Part shown: piece by piece, positions 23,239-37,302 of the stretch | Layout: the number at the start of each line of letters is the position of its first letter | How positions within the stretch are numbered: the first letter of the stretch is position 1 | From: Luzula sylvatica | Taxonomy: Eukaryota > Streptophyta > Magnoliopsida > Poales > Juncaceae | NCBI GenBank assembly: GCA_946800325.1 | Contig: OX326961.1 | Span: 6,488,655-6,552,654 of the forward strand | Length of the DNA: 64,000 nt | Reading direction: 5' to 3' | Notes under the pieces: generated by a model | What the model saw: only the letters and a program-made list of their open reading frames with translations | Told to the model about the DNA's origin: nothing | Databases searched by the model: none | Program-made: the position numbers and the translations under genes

Positions 23239-25843
23239 GATGTGTAACACAAGCAAACTACTCAATTTTCATGCCGTACTTAAAATACTCCGTAATTGAA
23301 GACTAACACACAAATTCCAATTTTTTTAAAAAAAATCTTCAAAATTCAAAAATAGAAGTCTAACACCTTCAAAAAAATTCAACTATTATATTTTGTTTCA
23401 AATGTTAAATGTAAAGTGTAACACGAGCAAAATACTCAATTTTCATGTCGTACTTAAAATACTCCGTAATTGAATACTAACACGCACAAATTTCAATTTT
23501 TTTAAAAAAAATCTTCAAAATTCAAAAATAGAAGTCTAACATCTTCAAAAAAATTCAACTGTTATACATTTTTTTCAAATGTTAAATATGAAGTGCAACA
23601 CAAGCAAAATACTCAATTTTCATGCCGTACTTACAATACTCCGTAATTGAAGACTAACACACACGAATTTCAATTGTTTTAAACAAATCTTCAAAATTCA
23701 AATTTAGAACTCTAACACCTTCAAAAAAATTCAACAATTATATTTTTTTTCAAATGTTAAATGTAAAGTGTAACACAAGCAAAATACTCAATTTACATGT
23801 CGTACTTAAAATACTCCGTAATTGAAGACTAACACACACAAATTTCAATTTTTTAAAAAAAATCTTCAAAATTCAAAAATAGAAGTCTAACACATTCAAA
23901 CAAATTCGACTATTATATTTTTTTTCAAATGTTAAATCTGAAGTGTAACACAAGCAAAATACCCAATTTTCATGTCGTAGTTAAAATACTCCGTAATTGA
24001 AGACTAACACACACAAATTTCAATTTTTTTAAAAAAAATCTTCAAAATTCAAAAATAGAAGTCTAACACCTTCCAAAAAAATTCAACTATTATATTTTTT
24101 TTTTAAATGTTAAATGTGAAGTGTAACACAAGCAAAATACTCAATTTTCATGTCATAGTTAAAATACACCGTAATTGAAGACTAACACACACAAATTTCA
24201 ATTTTTTTAAAAAAATCTTCAAAATTCAAAAATAGAAGTCTAACACCTTAAGAAAAATTCAACTATTATATTTTTTTTTCAAATGTTAAATGTGAAGTGT
24301 ATCACAAGCAAAATTGAGCTTAAAATACTCCGTAGTTGAAGACTAACAGACACAAATTTCAATTTTTTTAAAATAATCTTCAAAATTAAAAAAATAGAAG
24401 TCTAACATCTTCAAAAAAAATTCAACTATTATAATTTTTTTCAAATGTTAAATATGAAGTGTAACACAAGCAAAATACTCAATTTTCATGTCTTACTTAA
24501 AATACTCTGTAATTGAAGGCTAACACACAAAAATTTCAATTGTTTTAAAAAAAATCTTCCAAATTCAAAAATAGAAGTCTAACCTTCAAAAAAATTCGAC
24601 AATTATATATTTTTTCAAATGTTACACGTAAAGTGTAACACAAGCAAAATACACAATTTTCATGTCATACTTAAAATATTCCGTAATTGAAGACTAACAG
24701 ACACAAGTTTCAATTTTTTTTAAAAAATCTTCAAAATTCAAAAATAGAAGTATAACACCTTCAAAAAAATTCAACTATTATATTTTGTTTCAAATGTTAA
24801 ATGTAAAGTGTAACACGAGCAAAATACTCAATTTTCATGTCGTACTTAAAATACTCCGTAATTGAATACTAACACGCACAAATTTCAATTTTTTTCAAAA
24901 AAATCTTCAAAATTCAAAAATAGAAGTCTAACATCTTCAAAAAAATTCAACTATTATATTTTTTTTTCAAATGTTAAATATGAAGTGTAACACAAGCAAA
25001 ATACTCAATTTTCATGCCGTACTTAAAATACTCCGTAATTGAAGACTAACACACACAAATTTCAATTGTTTTAAAAAAAATCTTCAAAATTCAAAAATAG
25101 AAGTCTAACACCTTCAAAAAAATTCAACAATTATATTTTTTTTCAACTGTTAAATGTAAAGTGTAACACAAGCAAAATACTCAATTTACATGTCGTAATT
25201 AAAATACTCCGTAATTGAAGACTAACACACACAAATTTCAATTTTTTAAAAAAAATCTTCAAAATTCAAAAATAGAAGTCTAACACATTCAAAAAAATTC
25301 GACTATTATATTTTTTTTCAAATGTTAAATCTTAAGTGTAACACAAGCAAAATTGAGCTTAAAATACTCCGTAGTTGAAGACTAACACACACAAATTTCA
25401 ATTTTTTTAAAAAAATCTTCAAAATTAAAACATAGAAGTCTAACATCTTCAAAAAAAATTCAACTATTATAATTTTTTTCAAATGTTAAATATGAAGTGT
25501 AACACAAGCAAAATACTCAATTTTCATGTCTTTCTTAAAATACTCCGTAATTGAAGGCTAACACACAAAAATTTCAATTGTTTTAAAAAAAATCTTCCAA
25601 ATTCAAAAATAGAAGTCTAACGCCTTCAAAAAAATTCAACAATTATATATTTTTTCAAATGTTACACGTAAAGTGTAACACAAGCAAAATACACAATTTT
25701 CATGTCGTACTTAAAATACTCCGTAATTGAAGACTAACAGACAGAAGTTTCAATTTTTTTAAAAAAATCTTCAAAATTCAAAAATAGAAGTATAACACCT
25801 TCAAAAAAATACAACTATTATATTTTTTTCAAATGTTAAATCT
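23239..25843. repeat. HOR2 copy 4, 2,605 bp, 15 monomers
   Basis: It matches copy 3 with few differences: GAAGTGCAACAC near 23,591, CTCCGTAATTGAAGAC in place of ATTAAAGAC near 23,820, and CAACTGTTAAATG near 25,145. It keeps the two 160-bp monomers and the ATTTAGAAC marker near 23,702. Confidence 0.92.
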
Positions 25844-27938
25844 GATGTGTAACACAAGCAAACTACTCAATTTTCATGCCGTACTTAAAATACTCCGTAA
25901 TTGAAGACTAACACACAAATTCCAATTTTTTTAAAAAAAATCTTCAAAATTCAAAAATAGAAGTCTAACACCTTCAAAAAAATTCAACTATTATATTTTG
26001 TTTCAAATGTTAAATGTAAAGTGTAACACGAGCAAAATACTCAATTTTCATGTCGTACTTAAAATACTCCGTAATTGAATACTAACACGAACAAATTTCA
26101 ATTTTTTTAAAAAAAATCTTCAAAATTCAAAAATAGAAGTCTAACATCTTCAAAAAAATTCAACTGTTATATATTTTTTTCAAATGTTAAATATGAAGTG
26201 TAACACAAGCAAAATACTCAATTTTCATGCCGTACTTACAATACTCCGTAATTGAAGACTAACACACACAAATTTCAATTGTTTTAAACAAATCTTCAAA
26301 ATTCAAATTTAGAAGTCTAACACCTTCAAAAAAATTCAACAATTATATTTTTTTTCAAATGTTAAATGTAAAGTGTAACACAAGCAAAATACTCAATTTA
26401 CATGTCGTACTTAAAATACTCCGTAATTAAAGACTAACACACACAAATTTCAATTTTTTTAAAAAAATCTTCAAAATTCAAAAATAGAAGTCTAACACAT
26501 TCAAACAAATTCGACTATTATATTTTTTTTCAAATGTTAAATCTGAAGTGTAACACAAGCAAAATACCCAATTTTCATGTCGTAGTGAAAATACTCCGTA
26601 ATTGAAGACTAACACACACAAATTTCAATTTTTTTAAAAAAAATCTTCAAAATTCAAAAATAGAAGTCTAACACCTTCCAAAAAAATTCAACTATTATAT
26701 TTTTTTTTTAAATGTTAAATGTGAAGTGTAAAACAAGCAAAATACTCAATTTTCATGTCATAGTTAAAATACACCGTAATTGAAGACTAACACACACAAA
26801 TTTCATTTTTTTTAAAAAAATCTTCAAAATTCAAAAATAGAAGTCTAACACCTTAAAAAAAATTGAACTATTATATTTTTTTTTCAAATGTTAAATGTGA
26901 AGTGTATCACAAGCAAAATTGAGCTTAAAATACTCCGTAGTTGAAGACTAACACACACAAATTTCAATTTTTTTAAAATAATCTTCAAAATTAAAAAAAT
27001 AGAAGTCTAACATCTTCAAAAAAAATTCAACTATTATAATTTTTTTCAAATGTTAAATATGAAGTGTAACACAAGCAAAATACTCAATTTTCATGTCTTA
27101 CTTAAAATACTCTGTAATTGAAGGCTAACACACAAAAATTTCAATTGTTTTAAAAAAAATCTTCCAAATTCAAAAATAGAAGTCTAACCTTCAAAAAAAT
27201 TCGACAATTATATATTTTTTCAAATGTTACACGTAAAGTGTAACACAAGCAAAATACACAATTTTCATGTCATACTTAAAATATTCCGTAATTGAAGACT
27301 AACAGACACAAGTTTCAATTTTTTTTAAAAAATCTTCAAAATTCAAAAATAGAAGTATAACACCTTCAAAAAAATTCAACTATTATATTTTGTTTCAAAT
27401 GTTAAATGTAAAGTGTAACACGCACAAAAATACTCAATTTTCATGTCGTACTTAAAATACTCCGTAATTGAATACTAACACGCACAAATTTCAATTTTTT
27501 TCAAAAAAATCTTCAAAATTCAAAAATAGAAGTCTAACATCTTCAAAAAAATTCAACTATTATATTTTTTTTTTAAATGTTAAATATGAAGTGTAACACA
27601 AGCAAAATACTCAATTTTCATGCCGTACTTAAAATACTCCGTAATTGAAGACTAACACACACAAATTTCAATTGTTGTAAAAAAAATCTTCAAAATTCAA
27701 AAATAGAAGTCTAACACCTTCAAAAAAATTCAACAATTATATTTTTTTTCAAATGTTAAATGTAAAGTGTAACACAAGCAAAATACTCAATTTACATGTC
27801 GTAATTAAAATACTCCGTAATTGAAGACTAACACACACAAATTTCAATTTTTTAAAAAAAATCTTCAAAATTCAAAAATAGAAGTCTAACACATTCAAAA
27901 AAATTCGACTATTATATTTTTTTTCAAATGTTAAATCT
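25844..27938. repeat. HOR2 copy 5, truncated after 12 monomers
   Basis: The copy follows the HOR2 order from GATGTG at 25,844 through the CACGCAC and CATGCCG monomers. At 27,939, where HOR2 would continue with the CTTAAGTG 160-bp monomer, a CTGAAGTG...TACCC monomer appears instead. Private changes such as CACGAACAAATTTC (26,088), TCGTAGTGAAAATAC (26,580) and TTGTTGTAAAAAAAATC (27,672) are more frequent than in copies 3-4, as expected near the edge of a homogenised block. Confidence 0.88.
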
Positions 27939-28643
27939 GAAGTGTAACACAAGCAAAATACCCAATTTTCATGTCGTAGTTAAAATACTCCGTAATTGAA
28001 GACTAACACACACAAATTTCAATTTTTTTAAAAAAAATCTTGAAAATTCAAAAATAGAAGTCTAACATCTTCAAAAAAATTCAACTATTATATATTTTTT
28101 TCAAATGTTAAATATGAAGTGTAACACAAGCAAAATACTCAATTTTCATGCCGTACTTAAAATACTCCGTAATTGAAGACTAACACACACAAATTTCAAT
28201 TGTTTTAAAAAAATCTTCAAAATTCAAAAATAGAAGTCTAACACCTTCAAAAAAATTCAACAATTATATTTTTTTTCAAATGTTAAATGTAAAGTGTAAC
28301 ACAAGCAAAATACTCAATTTACATGTCGTAATTAAAATACTCCGTAATTGAAGACTAACACACACAAATTTCAATTTTTTTAAAAAAATCTTCAAAATTC
28401 AAAAATAGAAGTCTAACACATTCAAACAAATTCGACTATTATATTTTTTTTCAAATGTTAAATCTGAAGTGTAACACAAGCAAAATACCCAATTTTCATG
28501 TCGTAGTTAAAATACTCCGTAATTGAAGACAAACACACACAAATTTCAATTTTTTTAAAAAAAATCTTCAAAATTCAAAAATAGAAGTGTAACACCTTCC
28601 AAAAAAATTCAACTATTATATTTTTTTTTGAAATGTTAAATGT

Positions 28644-28747
28644 GAAGTGTAACACAAGCAAAATACTCAATTTTCATGTCATAGTTAAAATACACCGTAA
28701 TTGAAGACTAACACACACAAATTTCAATTTTTTCAAATGTTAAATGT
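28644..28747 (+). repeat. 104-bp truncated monomer
   Basis: Subunit A is intact (TCATAGTT, TACACCG type). Subunit B runs to TTTCAATTTTTTC and then jumps to CAAATGTTAAATG at the end of subunit C, so about 71 bp (most of B and C) are lost. The join is in a TTTTTTC tract present on both sides. The same scar is at 39,409-39,512. Confidence 0.9.
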
Positions 28748-30840
28748 AAAGTGTAACACAAGCAAAATACTCAATTTACATGTCGTAATTAAAATACTCC
28801 GTAATTGAAGACTAACACACAAAAATTTCAATTTTTTAAAAAAAATCTTCAAAATTCAAAAATAGAAGTCTAACACATTCAAACAAATTCGACTATTATA
28901 TTTTTTTTCAAATGTTAAATCTGAAGTGTAACACAAGCAAAATACCCAATTTTCATGTCGTAGTTAAAATACTCCGTAATTGAAGACTAACACACAAAAA
29001 TTTCAATTGTTTTAAAAAAAATCTTCAAAATTCAAAAATAGAAGTCTAACACCTTAAAAAAAATTCAACTATTATATTTTTTTTTCAAATGTTAAATGTG
29101 ACGTGTAACACAAGCAAAATACTCAATTTTCATGTCGTACTTAAAATACTCCGTAATTGAAGACTGACACACACAAATTTCAATTTTTAACAAAAAATCT
29201 TCAAAATTCAAAAATAGAACTCTAACACCTTCAAAAAAATTCAACTATTATATTTTTTTTCAAATGTTAAATCTGAAGTGTAACACAAGCAAAATTGAGC
29301 TTAAAATACTCCGTAGTTGAAGACTAACACACACAAATTTAAATTTTTTTTAAAAAATCTTCAAAATTAAAAAATAGAATTCTAACATATTAAAAAAAAA
29401 TTCAACTATTATAATTTTTTTCAAATGTTAAATATGAAGTGTAACACAAGCAAAATACTCAATTTTCATGTCTTACTTAAAATACTCCGTAATTGAAGGC
29501 TAACACACAAAAATTTCAATTGTTTTAAAAAAAATCTTCCAAATTCAAAAATAGAAGTCTAACACCTTCAAAAAAATTCAACAATTATATATTTTTTCAA
29601 ATGTTACACGTAAAGTGTAACACAAGCAAAATACACAATTTTCATGTCGTACTTAAAATACTCCGTAATTGAAGACTAACAGACACAAGTTTCAATTTTT
29701 TTTAAAAAATCTTCAAAATTCAAAAATAGAAGTATAACACCTTCAAAAAAATTCAACTATTATATTTTTTTCAAATGTTAAATCTGATGTGTAACACAAG
29801 CAAACTACTCAATTTTCATGATGTACTTAAAATACTCCGTAATTGAAGACTAACACACAAATTCCAATTTTTTTAAAACAAATCTTCAAAATTCAAAAAT
29901 AGAACTCTAACACCTTCAAAAAAATTCAACTATTATATTTTGTATCAAATGTTAAATGTAAAGTGTAACACGAGCAAAATACTCAATTTTCATGTCGTAC
30001 TTAAAATACTCCGTAATTGAAGACTAAAACACACAAATTTCAATTGTTTTAAAAAAATCTTCAAAATTGAAAAATCGAAGTTCAACACCTTCAAAAAAAT
30101 TCAACTATTATATTTTTTTTTCAAATGTCAAATGTAAAGTGTAGCACGAGCAAATTACTAATTTTTCATGTCGTACTTAAAATACTCCGTAATTGAATAC
30201 TAACACGCCCAAATTTCAATTTTTTTAAAAAAATCTTCAAAATTCAAAAATAGAACTCTAACACATTCAAACAAATTCGACTATTATATTTTTTTTCAAA
30301 TGTTAAATCTGAAGTGTAACACAAGCAAAATACCCAATTTTCATGTCGTAGTTAAAATACTCCGTAATTGAAGACTAACACACACAAATTTCAATTTTTT
30401 TAAAAAAAATCTTCAAAATTCAAAAATAGAAGTCTAACACCTTCCAAAAAAATTCAACTATTATAGTTTTTTTTGAAATGTTAAATGTGAAGTGTAACAC
30501 AAGCAAAATACTCAATTTTCATGTCGTAGTTATAATACACCGTAATTGAACACTAACAAACACAAATTTCAATTTTTTTAAAAAAATCTTCAAAATTCAA
30601 AAATAGAAGTCTAACACCTTAAAAAAAAATTCAACTATTATATTTTTTTTTCAAATGTTAAATGTGACGTGTAACACAAGCAAAATACTCAATTTTCATG
30701 TCGTACTTAAAATACTCCGTAATTGAAGGCTAACACACAAAAATTTCAATTGTTTTAAAAAAAATCTTCCAAATTCAAAAATAGAAGTCTAACACCTTCA
30801 AAAAAATTCAACAATTATATGTTTTTTCAAATGTTACACG

Positions 30841-31192
30841 TAAATTGTAACACAAGCAAAATACACAATTTTCATGTCATACTTAAAATACTCCGTAATT
30901 GAAGACTAACAGACACAAGTTTCAATTTTTTTAAAAAAATCTTCAAAATTAAAAAATAGAAGTCTAACATCTTCAAAAACAATTCAACTATTATAATTTT
31001 TTTCAAATGTTAAATATGAAGTGTAACACAAGCAAAATACTCAATTTTCATGTCTTACTTAAAATACTCCGTAATTGAAGGCTAACACACAAAAATTTCA
31101 ATTGTTTTAAAAAAAATCTTCCAAATTCAAAAATAGAAGTCTAACACCTTCAAAAAAATTCAACAATTATATGTTTTTTCAAATGTTACACG
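30841..31192. repeat. 352-bp two-monomer tandem duplication
   Basis: ATATGTTTTTTC followed by ACACGTAAATTGTAAC occurs at about 30,819-30,850 and again 352 bp later, with the two intervening monomers (TTACACGTAAATTG type, then GAAGGCTAACAC type). ACGTAAATTG is private to this pair and to its counterpart near 41,607 and 41,959. It is the smallest clean tandem duplication of whole monomers in the window. Confidence 0.8.
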
Positions 31193-33109
31193 TAAATTGT
31201 AACACAAGCAAAATACACAATTTTCATGTCGTACTTAAAATACTCCGTAATTGAAGACTAACAGACACAAGTTTCAATTTTTTTTTAAAAATCTTCAAAA
31301 TTCAAAAATTGAAGTATAACACCTTCAAAAAAATTCGACTAGTATATTTTTTTCAAATGTTAAATCTGATGTGTAACACAAGCAAACTACTCAATTTTCA
31401 TGCCGTACTTAAAATACTCCGTAATTGAAGACTAACACACAAATTCCAATTTTTTTTAAAAAAATCTTCAAAATTCAAAAATAGAAGTCTAACACCTTCA
31501 AAAAAATTCAACTATTATATTTTGTTTCAAATGTTAAATGTAAAGTGTAACACGAGCAAAATACTCAATTTTCATGTCGTACTTCAAATACTCCGTAATT
31601 GAATACTAACACGCACAAATTTCAATTTTTTTAAAAAAATCTTCAAAATTCAAAAATAGAAGTCTAACATCTTCAAAAAAATTCAACTATTATATATTTT
31701 TTTCAAATGTTAAATATGAAGTGTAACACAAGCAAAATACTCAATTTTCATGCCGTACTTAAAATACTCCGTAATTGAAGACTAACACACACAAATTTCA
31801 TTTGTTTTAAAAAAATCTTAAAAATTCATAAATAGAAGTCTAACACCTTCAAAAAAATTCAACAATTATATTTTTTTTCAAATGTTAAATGTAAAGTGTA
31901 ACACAAGCAAAATACTCAATTTACATGTCGTACTTAAAATACTCCGTAATTGAAGACTAACACACACAAATTTAAATTTTTTAAAAAAAATCTTAAAAAT
32001 TCAAAAATAGAAGTCTAACACATTCAAACAAATTCGACTATTATATTTTTTTTCAAATGTTAAATCTGAAGTGTAACACAAGCAAAATACCCAATTTTCA
32101 TGTCGTAGTTAAAATACTCCGTAATTGAAGACTAACACACACAAATTTCAATTTTTTTAAAAAAAATCTTCAAAATTCAAAAATAGAAGTCTAACACCTT
32201 CCAAAAAAATTCAACTATTATATATTTTTTTGAAATGTTAAATGTGAAGTGTAACACAAGCAAAATACTCAATTTTCATGTCATAGTTAAAATACACCGT
32301 AATTGAAGACTAACACACACAAATTTCAATTTTTTTAAAAAAATCTTCAAAATTCAAAAATAGAAGTATAACACCTTAAAAAAAATTCAACTATTATATT
32401 TTTTTTTCAAATGTTAAATGTGACGTGTAACACAAGCAAAATACTCAATTTTCATGTCGTACTTAAAATACTCCGTAATTGAAGACTGACAGACACAAAT
32501 TTCAATTTAAAAAAAAAAATCTTCAAAATTCAAAAATAGAAGTCTAACACCTTAAAAAAAAATTCAACTATTATATTTTTTTTCAAATGTTAAATCTGAA
32601 GTGTAACACAAGCAAAATTGAGCTGAAAATACTCCGTAGTTGAAGACTAACACACACAAATTTCAATTTTTTTAAAAAAATCTTCAAAATTAAAAAATAG
32701 AAGTATAACATCTTTAATAAAAATTCAACTATTATAATTTTTTTCAAATGTTAAATATGAAGTGTAACACAAGCAAAATACTCAATTTTCATGTCTTACT
32801 TAAAATACTCCGTAATTGAAGGCTAACACACAAAAATTTCAATTGTTTTAAAAAAAATCTTCCAAATTCAAAAATAGAAGTCTAACACCATCAAAAAAAT
32901 TCAACAATTATATATTTGTTCAAATGTTACACGTAAAGTGTAACACAAACAAAATACACAATTTTCATGTCGTACTTAAAATACTCCGTAATTGAAGACT
33001 AACAGACACAAGTTTCAATTTTTTTTAAAAAATCTTCAAAATTCAAAAATAGAAGTATAACACCTTCTAAAAAAATTCAACTATTATATTTTTTTCAAAT
33101 GTTAAATCT

Positions 33110-33982
33110 GATGTGTAACACAAGCAAACTACTCAATTTTCATGCTGTACTTAAAATACTCCGTAATTGAAGACTAACACACAAATTCCAATTGTTTTAA
33201 AAAAAATCTTCAAAATTCAAAAATAGAAGTCTAACACCTTCAAAAAATTTCAACTATTATATTTTGTTTCAAATGTTAAATGTAAAGTGTAACACGAGCA
33301 AAATACTCAATTTTCATGTCGTACTTAAAATACTCCCTAATTGAATACTAACACGCACAAATTTCAATTTTTTTAAAAAAATCTTGAAAATTCAAAAATA
33401 GAAGTCTAACATCTTCAAAAAAATTCAACTATTACATTTTTTTTTCAAATGTTAAATATGAAGTGTAACACAAGCAAAATACTCAATTTTCATGCCGTAC
33501 TTAAAATACTCCGTAATTGAAGACTAACACACACAAATTTCAATTGTTTTAAAAAAATCTTCAAAATTCAAAAATAGAAGTCTAACACCTTCAAAAAAAT
33601 TCAACAATTATATTTTTTTTCAAATGTTAAATGTAAAGTGTAACACAATCAAAATACTCAATTTACATGTCGTACTTATAGTACTCCGTAATTGAAGACT
33701 AATACACACAAATTTCAATTTTTTTAAAAAAATCATCAAAATTCAAAAATAGAAGTCTAACACCTTCAAAAAAATTCAACTATTATATTTTTTTTCATGT
33801 TAAATCTGAAGTGTAACACAAAGAAAATACTCAATTTTCATGTCATAATTAAAATACTACGTAATTAAAGACTAACACACACAAATTTCAATTTTTTGAA
33901 AAAAAATCTTCAAAATTCAAAAATAGAAAACTAACACCTTCAAAAAAATTCAACAATAATATTTTTTTTTAAATGTTAAATC
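33110..33982. repeat. HOR3 lead-in, monomers 5 to 9
   Basis: It enters HOR3 at the GATGTG monomer (position 5 of the 9-mer) and runs through the CACGAG, CATGCCG, CACAATC/TTATAGTACTCC and CACAAAGAAAA monomers to the first GTAAGAC monomer at 33,983. It differs from later units by CAAAAAATTTCAAC (33,241), ACTCCCTAATTG (33,342) and ATACTACG (33,855). Confidence 0.86.
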
Positions 33983-35556
33983 TGAAGTGTAAGACAAACA
34001 AAATACTCAATTTTCATGTCCTACTTAAAATACTCCGTAATTGAAGACTAACACACACAAATTTCAATTGTTTTAAAAAAATCTTTTAAATTCAAAAATA
34101 GAAGTCTAACACCTTCAAAAACATTCAACTATTATATTTTTTTTAAATGCTAAATTTAAAATGTAACACGAGCAAAATACTCAATTTTCATGTCGTACTT
34201 AAAATACTCCGTAATTGATTACTAACAATCACAAATTTAAATTTTTTTAAAAAAATCTTCAAAATTCAAAAATAGAAGTCTAACACCTTCAAAAAAATTC
34301 AACTATTATATTTTTTTTCAAATGTTAAATCTGAAGTGTAACACAAGCAAAATACTCAATTTTCATGTCGTAATTAAAATACTCCCTAATTGAAGACTAA
34401 CACACACAAATTTCAATTTTTTTAAGAAAAATCTTCAAAATTCAAAAATACAAGTCTATCACCTTAAAAAAATATTCAACTATTATATTTTTTTCAAATG
34501 ATAAATGTGAAGTGTAACACAAGCAAAATACTCAATTTTCATGTCGTACTTAAAATACTCCGTAATTGAAGACTAACAGACCCAAGTTTCAATTTTTTTA
34601 AAAAAATCTTCAAAATTCAAAAATAGAAGTATAACACCTTCTAAAAAAATTCAACTATTATATTTTTTTCAAATGTTAAATCTGATGTGTAACACAAACA
34701 AACTACTCAATTTTCATACTGTACTTAAAATACTCCGTAATTGAAGACTAACACACAAATTCCAATTGTTTTAAAAAAAATCTTCAAAATTCAAAAATAG
34801 AAGTCTAACACCTTCAAAAAAATTCAACTATTATATTTTGTTTCAAATGTTAAATGTAAAGTGTAACACGAGCAAAATACTCAATTTTCATGTCGTACTT
34901 AAAATACTCCGTAATTGAATACTAACACGCACAAATTTCAATTTTTTTAAAAAAATCTTCAAAATTCAAAAATAGAAGTCTAACATCTTCAAAAAAATTC
35001 AACTATTACATTTTTTTTTCAAATGTTAAATATGAAGTGTAACACAAGCAAAATACTCAATTTTCATGCCGTACTTAAATACTCCGTAATTGAAGACTAA
35101 CACACACAAATTTCAATTGTTTTAAAAAAATCTTCAAAATTCAAAAATAGAAGTCTAACACCTTCAAAAAAATTCAACAATTATATATTTTTTCAAATGT
35201 TAAATGTAAAGTGTAACACAATCAAAATACTCAATTTACATGTCGTACTTATAGTACTCCGTAATTGAAGACTAATACACACAAATTTCAATTTTTTTAA
35301 AAAAATCATCAAAATTCAAAAATAGAATTCTAACACCTTCAAAAAAATTCAACTATTATATTTTTTTTCATGTTAAATCTGAAGTGTAACACAAAGAAAA
35401 TACTCAATTTTCATGTCATAATTAAAATACTCCGTAATTAAAGACTAACACACACAAATTTCAATTTTTTTAAAAACAATCTTCAAAATTCAAAAATAGA
35501 AAACTAACACCTTCAAAAAAATTCAACAATAATATTTTTTTTGAAATGTTAAATCT
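33983..35556. repeat. HOR3 unit 1, 1,574 bp, 9 monomers
   Basis: The order is GTAAGAC, AAAATGTAACACGAG/GATTAC, CCCTAATTG/TACAAGTCTATC, GATAAATGTGAAG, GATGTG, CACGAG, CATGCCG, CACAATC and CACAAAGAAAA. Private marks are GCTAAATTTAAAATG (34,148), TTCATACTGTAC (34,712) and GTACTTAAATACTCC, a two-base deletion near 35,072. All three recur 1,747 bp downstream. Confidence 0.88.
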
Positions 35557-37302
35557 GAAGTGTAAGACAAGCAAAATACTCAATTTTCATGTCCTACTTA
35601 AAATACTCCGTAATTGAAGACTAACACACACAAATTTCAATTGTTTTAAAAAAATCTTTTAAATTCAAAAATAGAAGTCTAACACCTTCAAAAACATTCA
35701 ACTATTATATATTTTTTAAATGCTAAATGTAAAATGTAACACGAGCAAAATACTCAATTTTCATGTCGTACTTAAAACACTCCGTAATAGATTACTAACA
35801 ATCACAAATTTAAATTTTTTTAAAAAAATCTTCAAAATTCAAAAATAGAAGTCTAACACCTTCAAAAACATTCAACTATTATATTTTTTTTAAATGCTAA
35901 ATTTAAAATGTAACACGAGCAAAATACTCAATTTTCATGTCGTACTTAAAATACTCCGTAATTGATTACTAACAATCACAAATTTAAATTTTTTTAAAAA
36001 AATCTTCAAAATTCAAAAATAGAAGTCTAACACCTTCAAAAAAATTCAACTATTATATTTTTTTTCAAATGTTAAATCTGAAGTGTAACACAAGCAAAAT
36101 ACTCAATTTTCATGTCGTAATTAAAATACTCCCTAATTGAAGACTAACACACACAAATTTCAATTTTTTTAAGAAAAATCTTCAAAATTCAAAAATACAA
36201 GTCTATCACCTTAAAAAAATATTCAACTATTATATTTTTTTCAAATGATAAATGTGAAGTGTAACACAAGCAAAATACTCAATTTTCATGTCGTACTTAA
36301 AATACTCCGTAATTGAAGACTAACAGACCCAAGTTTCAATTTTTTTAAAAAAATCTTCAAAATTCAAAAATAGAAGTATAACACCTTCTAAAAAAATTCA
36401 ACTATTATATTTTTTTCAAATGTTAAATCTGATGTGTAACACAAACAAACTACTCAATTTTCATACTGTACTTAAAATACTCCGTAATTGAAGACTAACA
36501 CACAAATTCCAATTGTTTTAAAAAAAATCTTCAAAATTCAAAAATAGAAGTCTAACACCTTCAAAAAAATTCAACTATTATATTTTGTTTCAAATGTTAA
36601 ATGTAAAGTGTAACACGAGCAAAATACTCAATTTTCATGTCGTACTTAAAATACTCCGTAATTGAATACTAACACGCACAAATTTCAATTTTTTTAAAAA
36701 AATCTTCAAAATTCAAAAATAGAAGTCTAACATCTTCAAAAAAATTCAACTATTACATTTTTTTTTCAAATGTTAAATATGAAGTGTAACACAAGCAAAA
36801 TACTCAATTTTCATGCCGTACTTAAATACTCCGTAATTGAAGACTAACACACACAAATTTCAATTGTTTTAAAAAAATCTTCAAAATTCAAAAATAGAAG
36901 TCTAACACCTTCAAAAAAATTCAACAATTATATATTTTTTCAAATGTTAAATGTAAAGTGTAACACAATCAAAATACTCAATTTACATGTCGTACTTATA
37001 GTACTCCGTAATTGAAGACTAATACACACAAATTTCAATTTTTTTAAAAAAATCATCAAAATTCAAAAATAGAATTCTAACACCTTCAAAAAAATTCAAC
37101 TATTATATTTTTTTTCATGTTAAATCTGAAGTGTAACACAAAGAAAATACTCAATTTTCATGTCATAATTAAAATACTCCGTAATTAAAGACTAACACAC
37201 ACAAATTTCAATTTTTTTAAAAACAATCTTCAAAATTCAAAAATAGAAAACTAACACCTTCAAAAAAATTCAACAATAATATTTTTTTTGAAATGTTAAA
37301 TC
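35557..37302. repeat. HOR3 unit 2 with one extra monomer, 1,746 bp
   Basis: The unit holds two successive GATTAC monomers: one with ACTTAAAACACTCC and GTAATAGATT, then one with GCTAAATTTAAAATG and GTAATTGATT. The second is the same as in unit 1, 1,747 bp upstream (taaatgc at 34,144 and 35,891). The extra monomer is therefore the junction of a 1,747-bp tandem duplication covering about 34,144-37,637. The duplicates share TTCATACTGTAC and GTACTTAAATACTCC, so they look almost identical. Confidence 0.86.

Larger units (their letters stand above)
27939..33109. repeat. Mixed monomer block upstream of HOR3, copy 1
   Basis: About 30 monomers lie here, mostly of types known from HOR2 (TACCC, CTTCCAAAAAA, TCATAGTT/TACACCG, 160-bp, TTACACGTAAAG, GATGTG, CACGAG, CATGCCG) but without HOR2's regular order. 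It includes a 104-bp truncated monomer (28,644) and a two-monomer tandem duplication near 30,841. It looks like a rearranged relative of HOR2 that was carried along when the larger segment duplicated. Confidence 0.82.
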
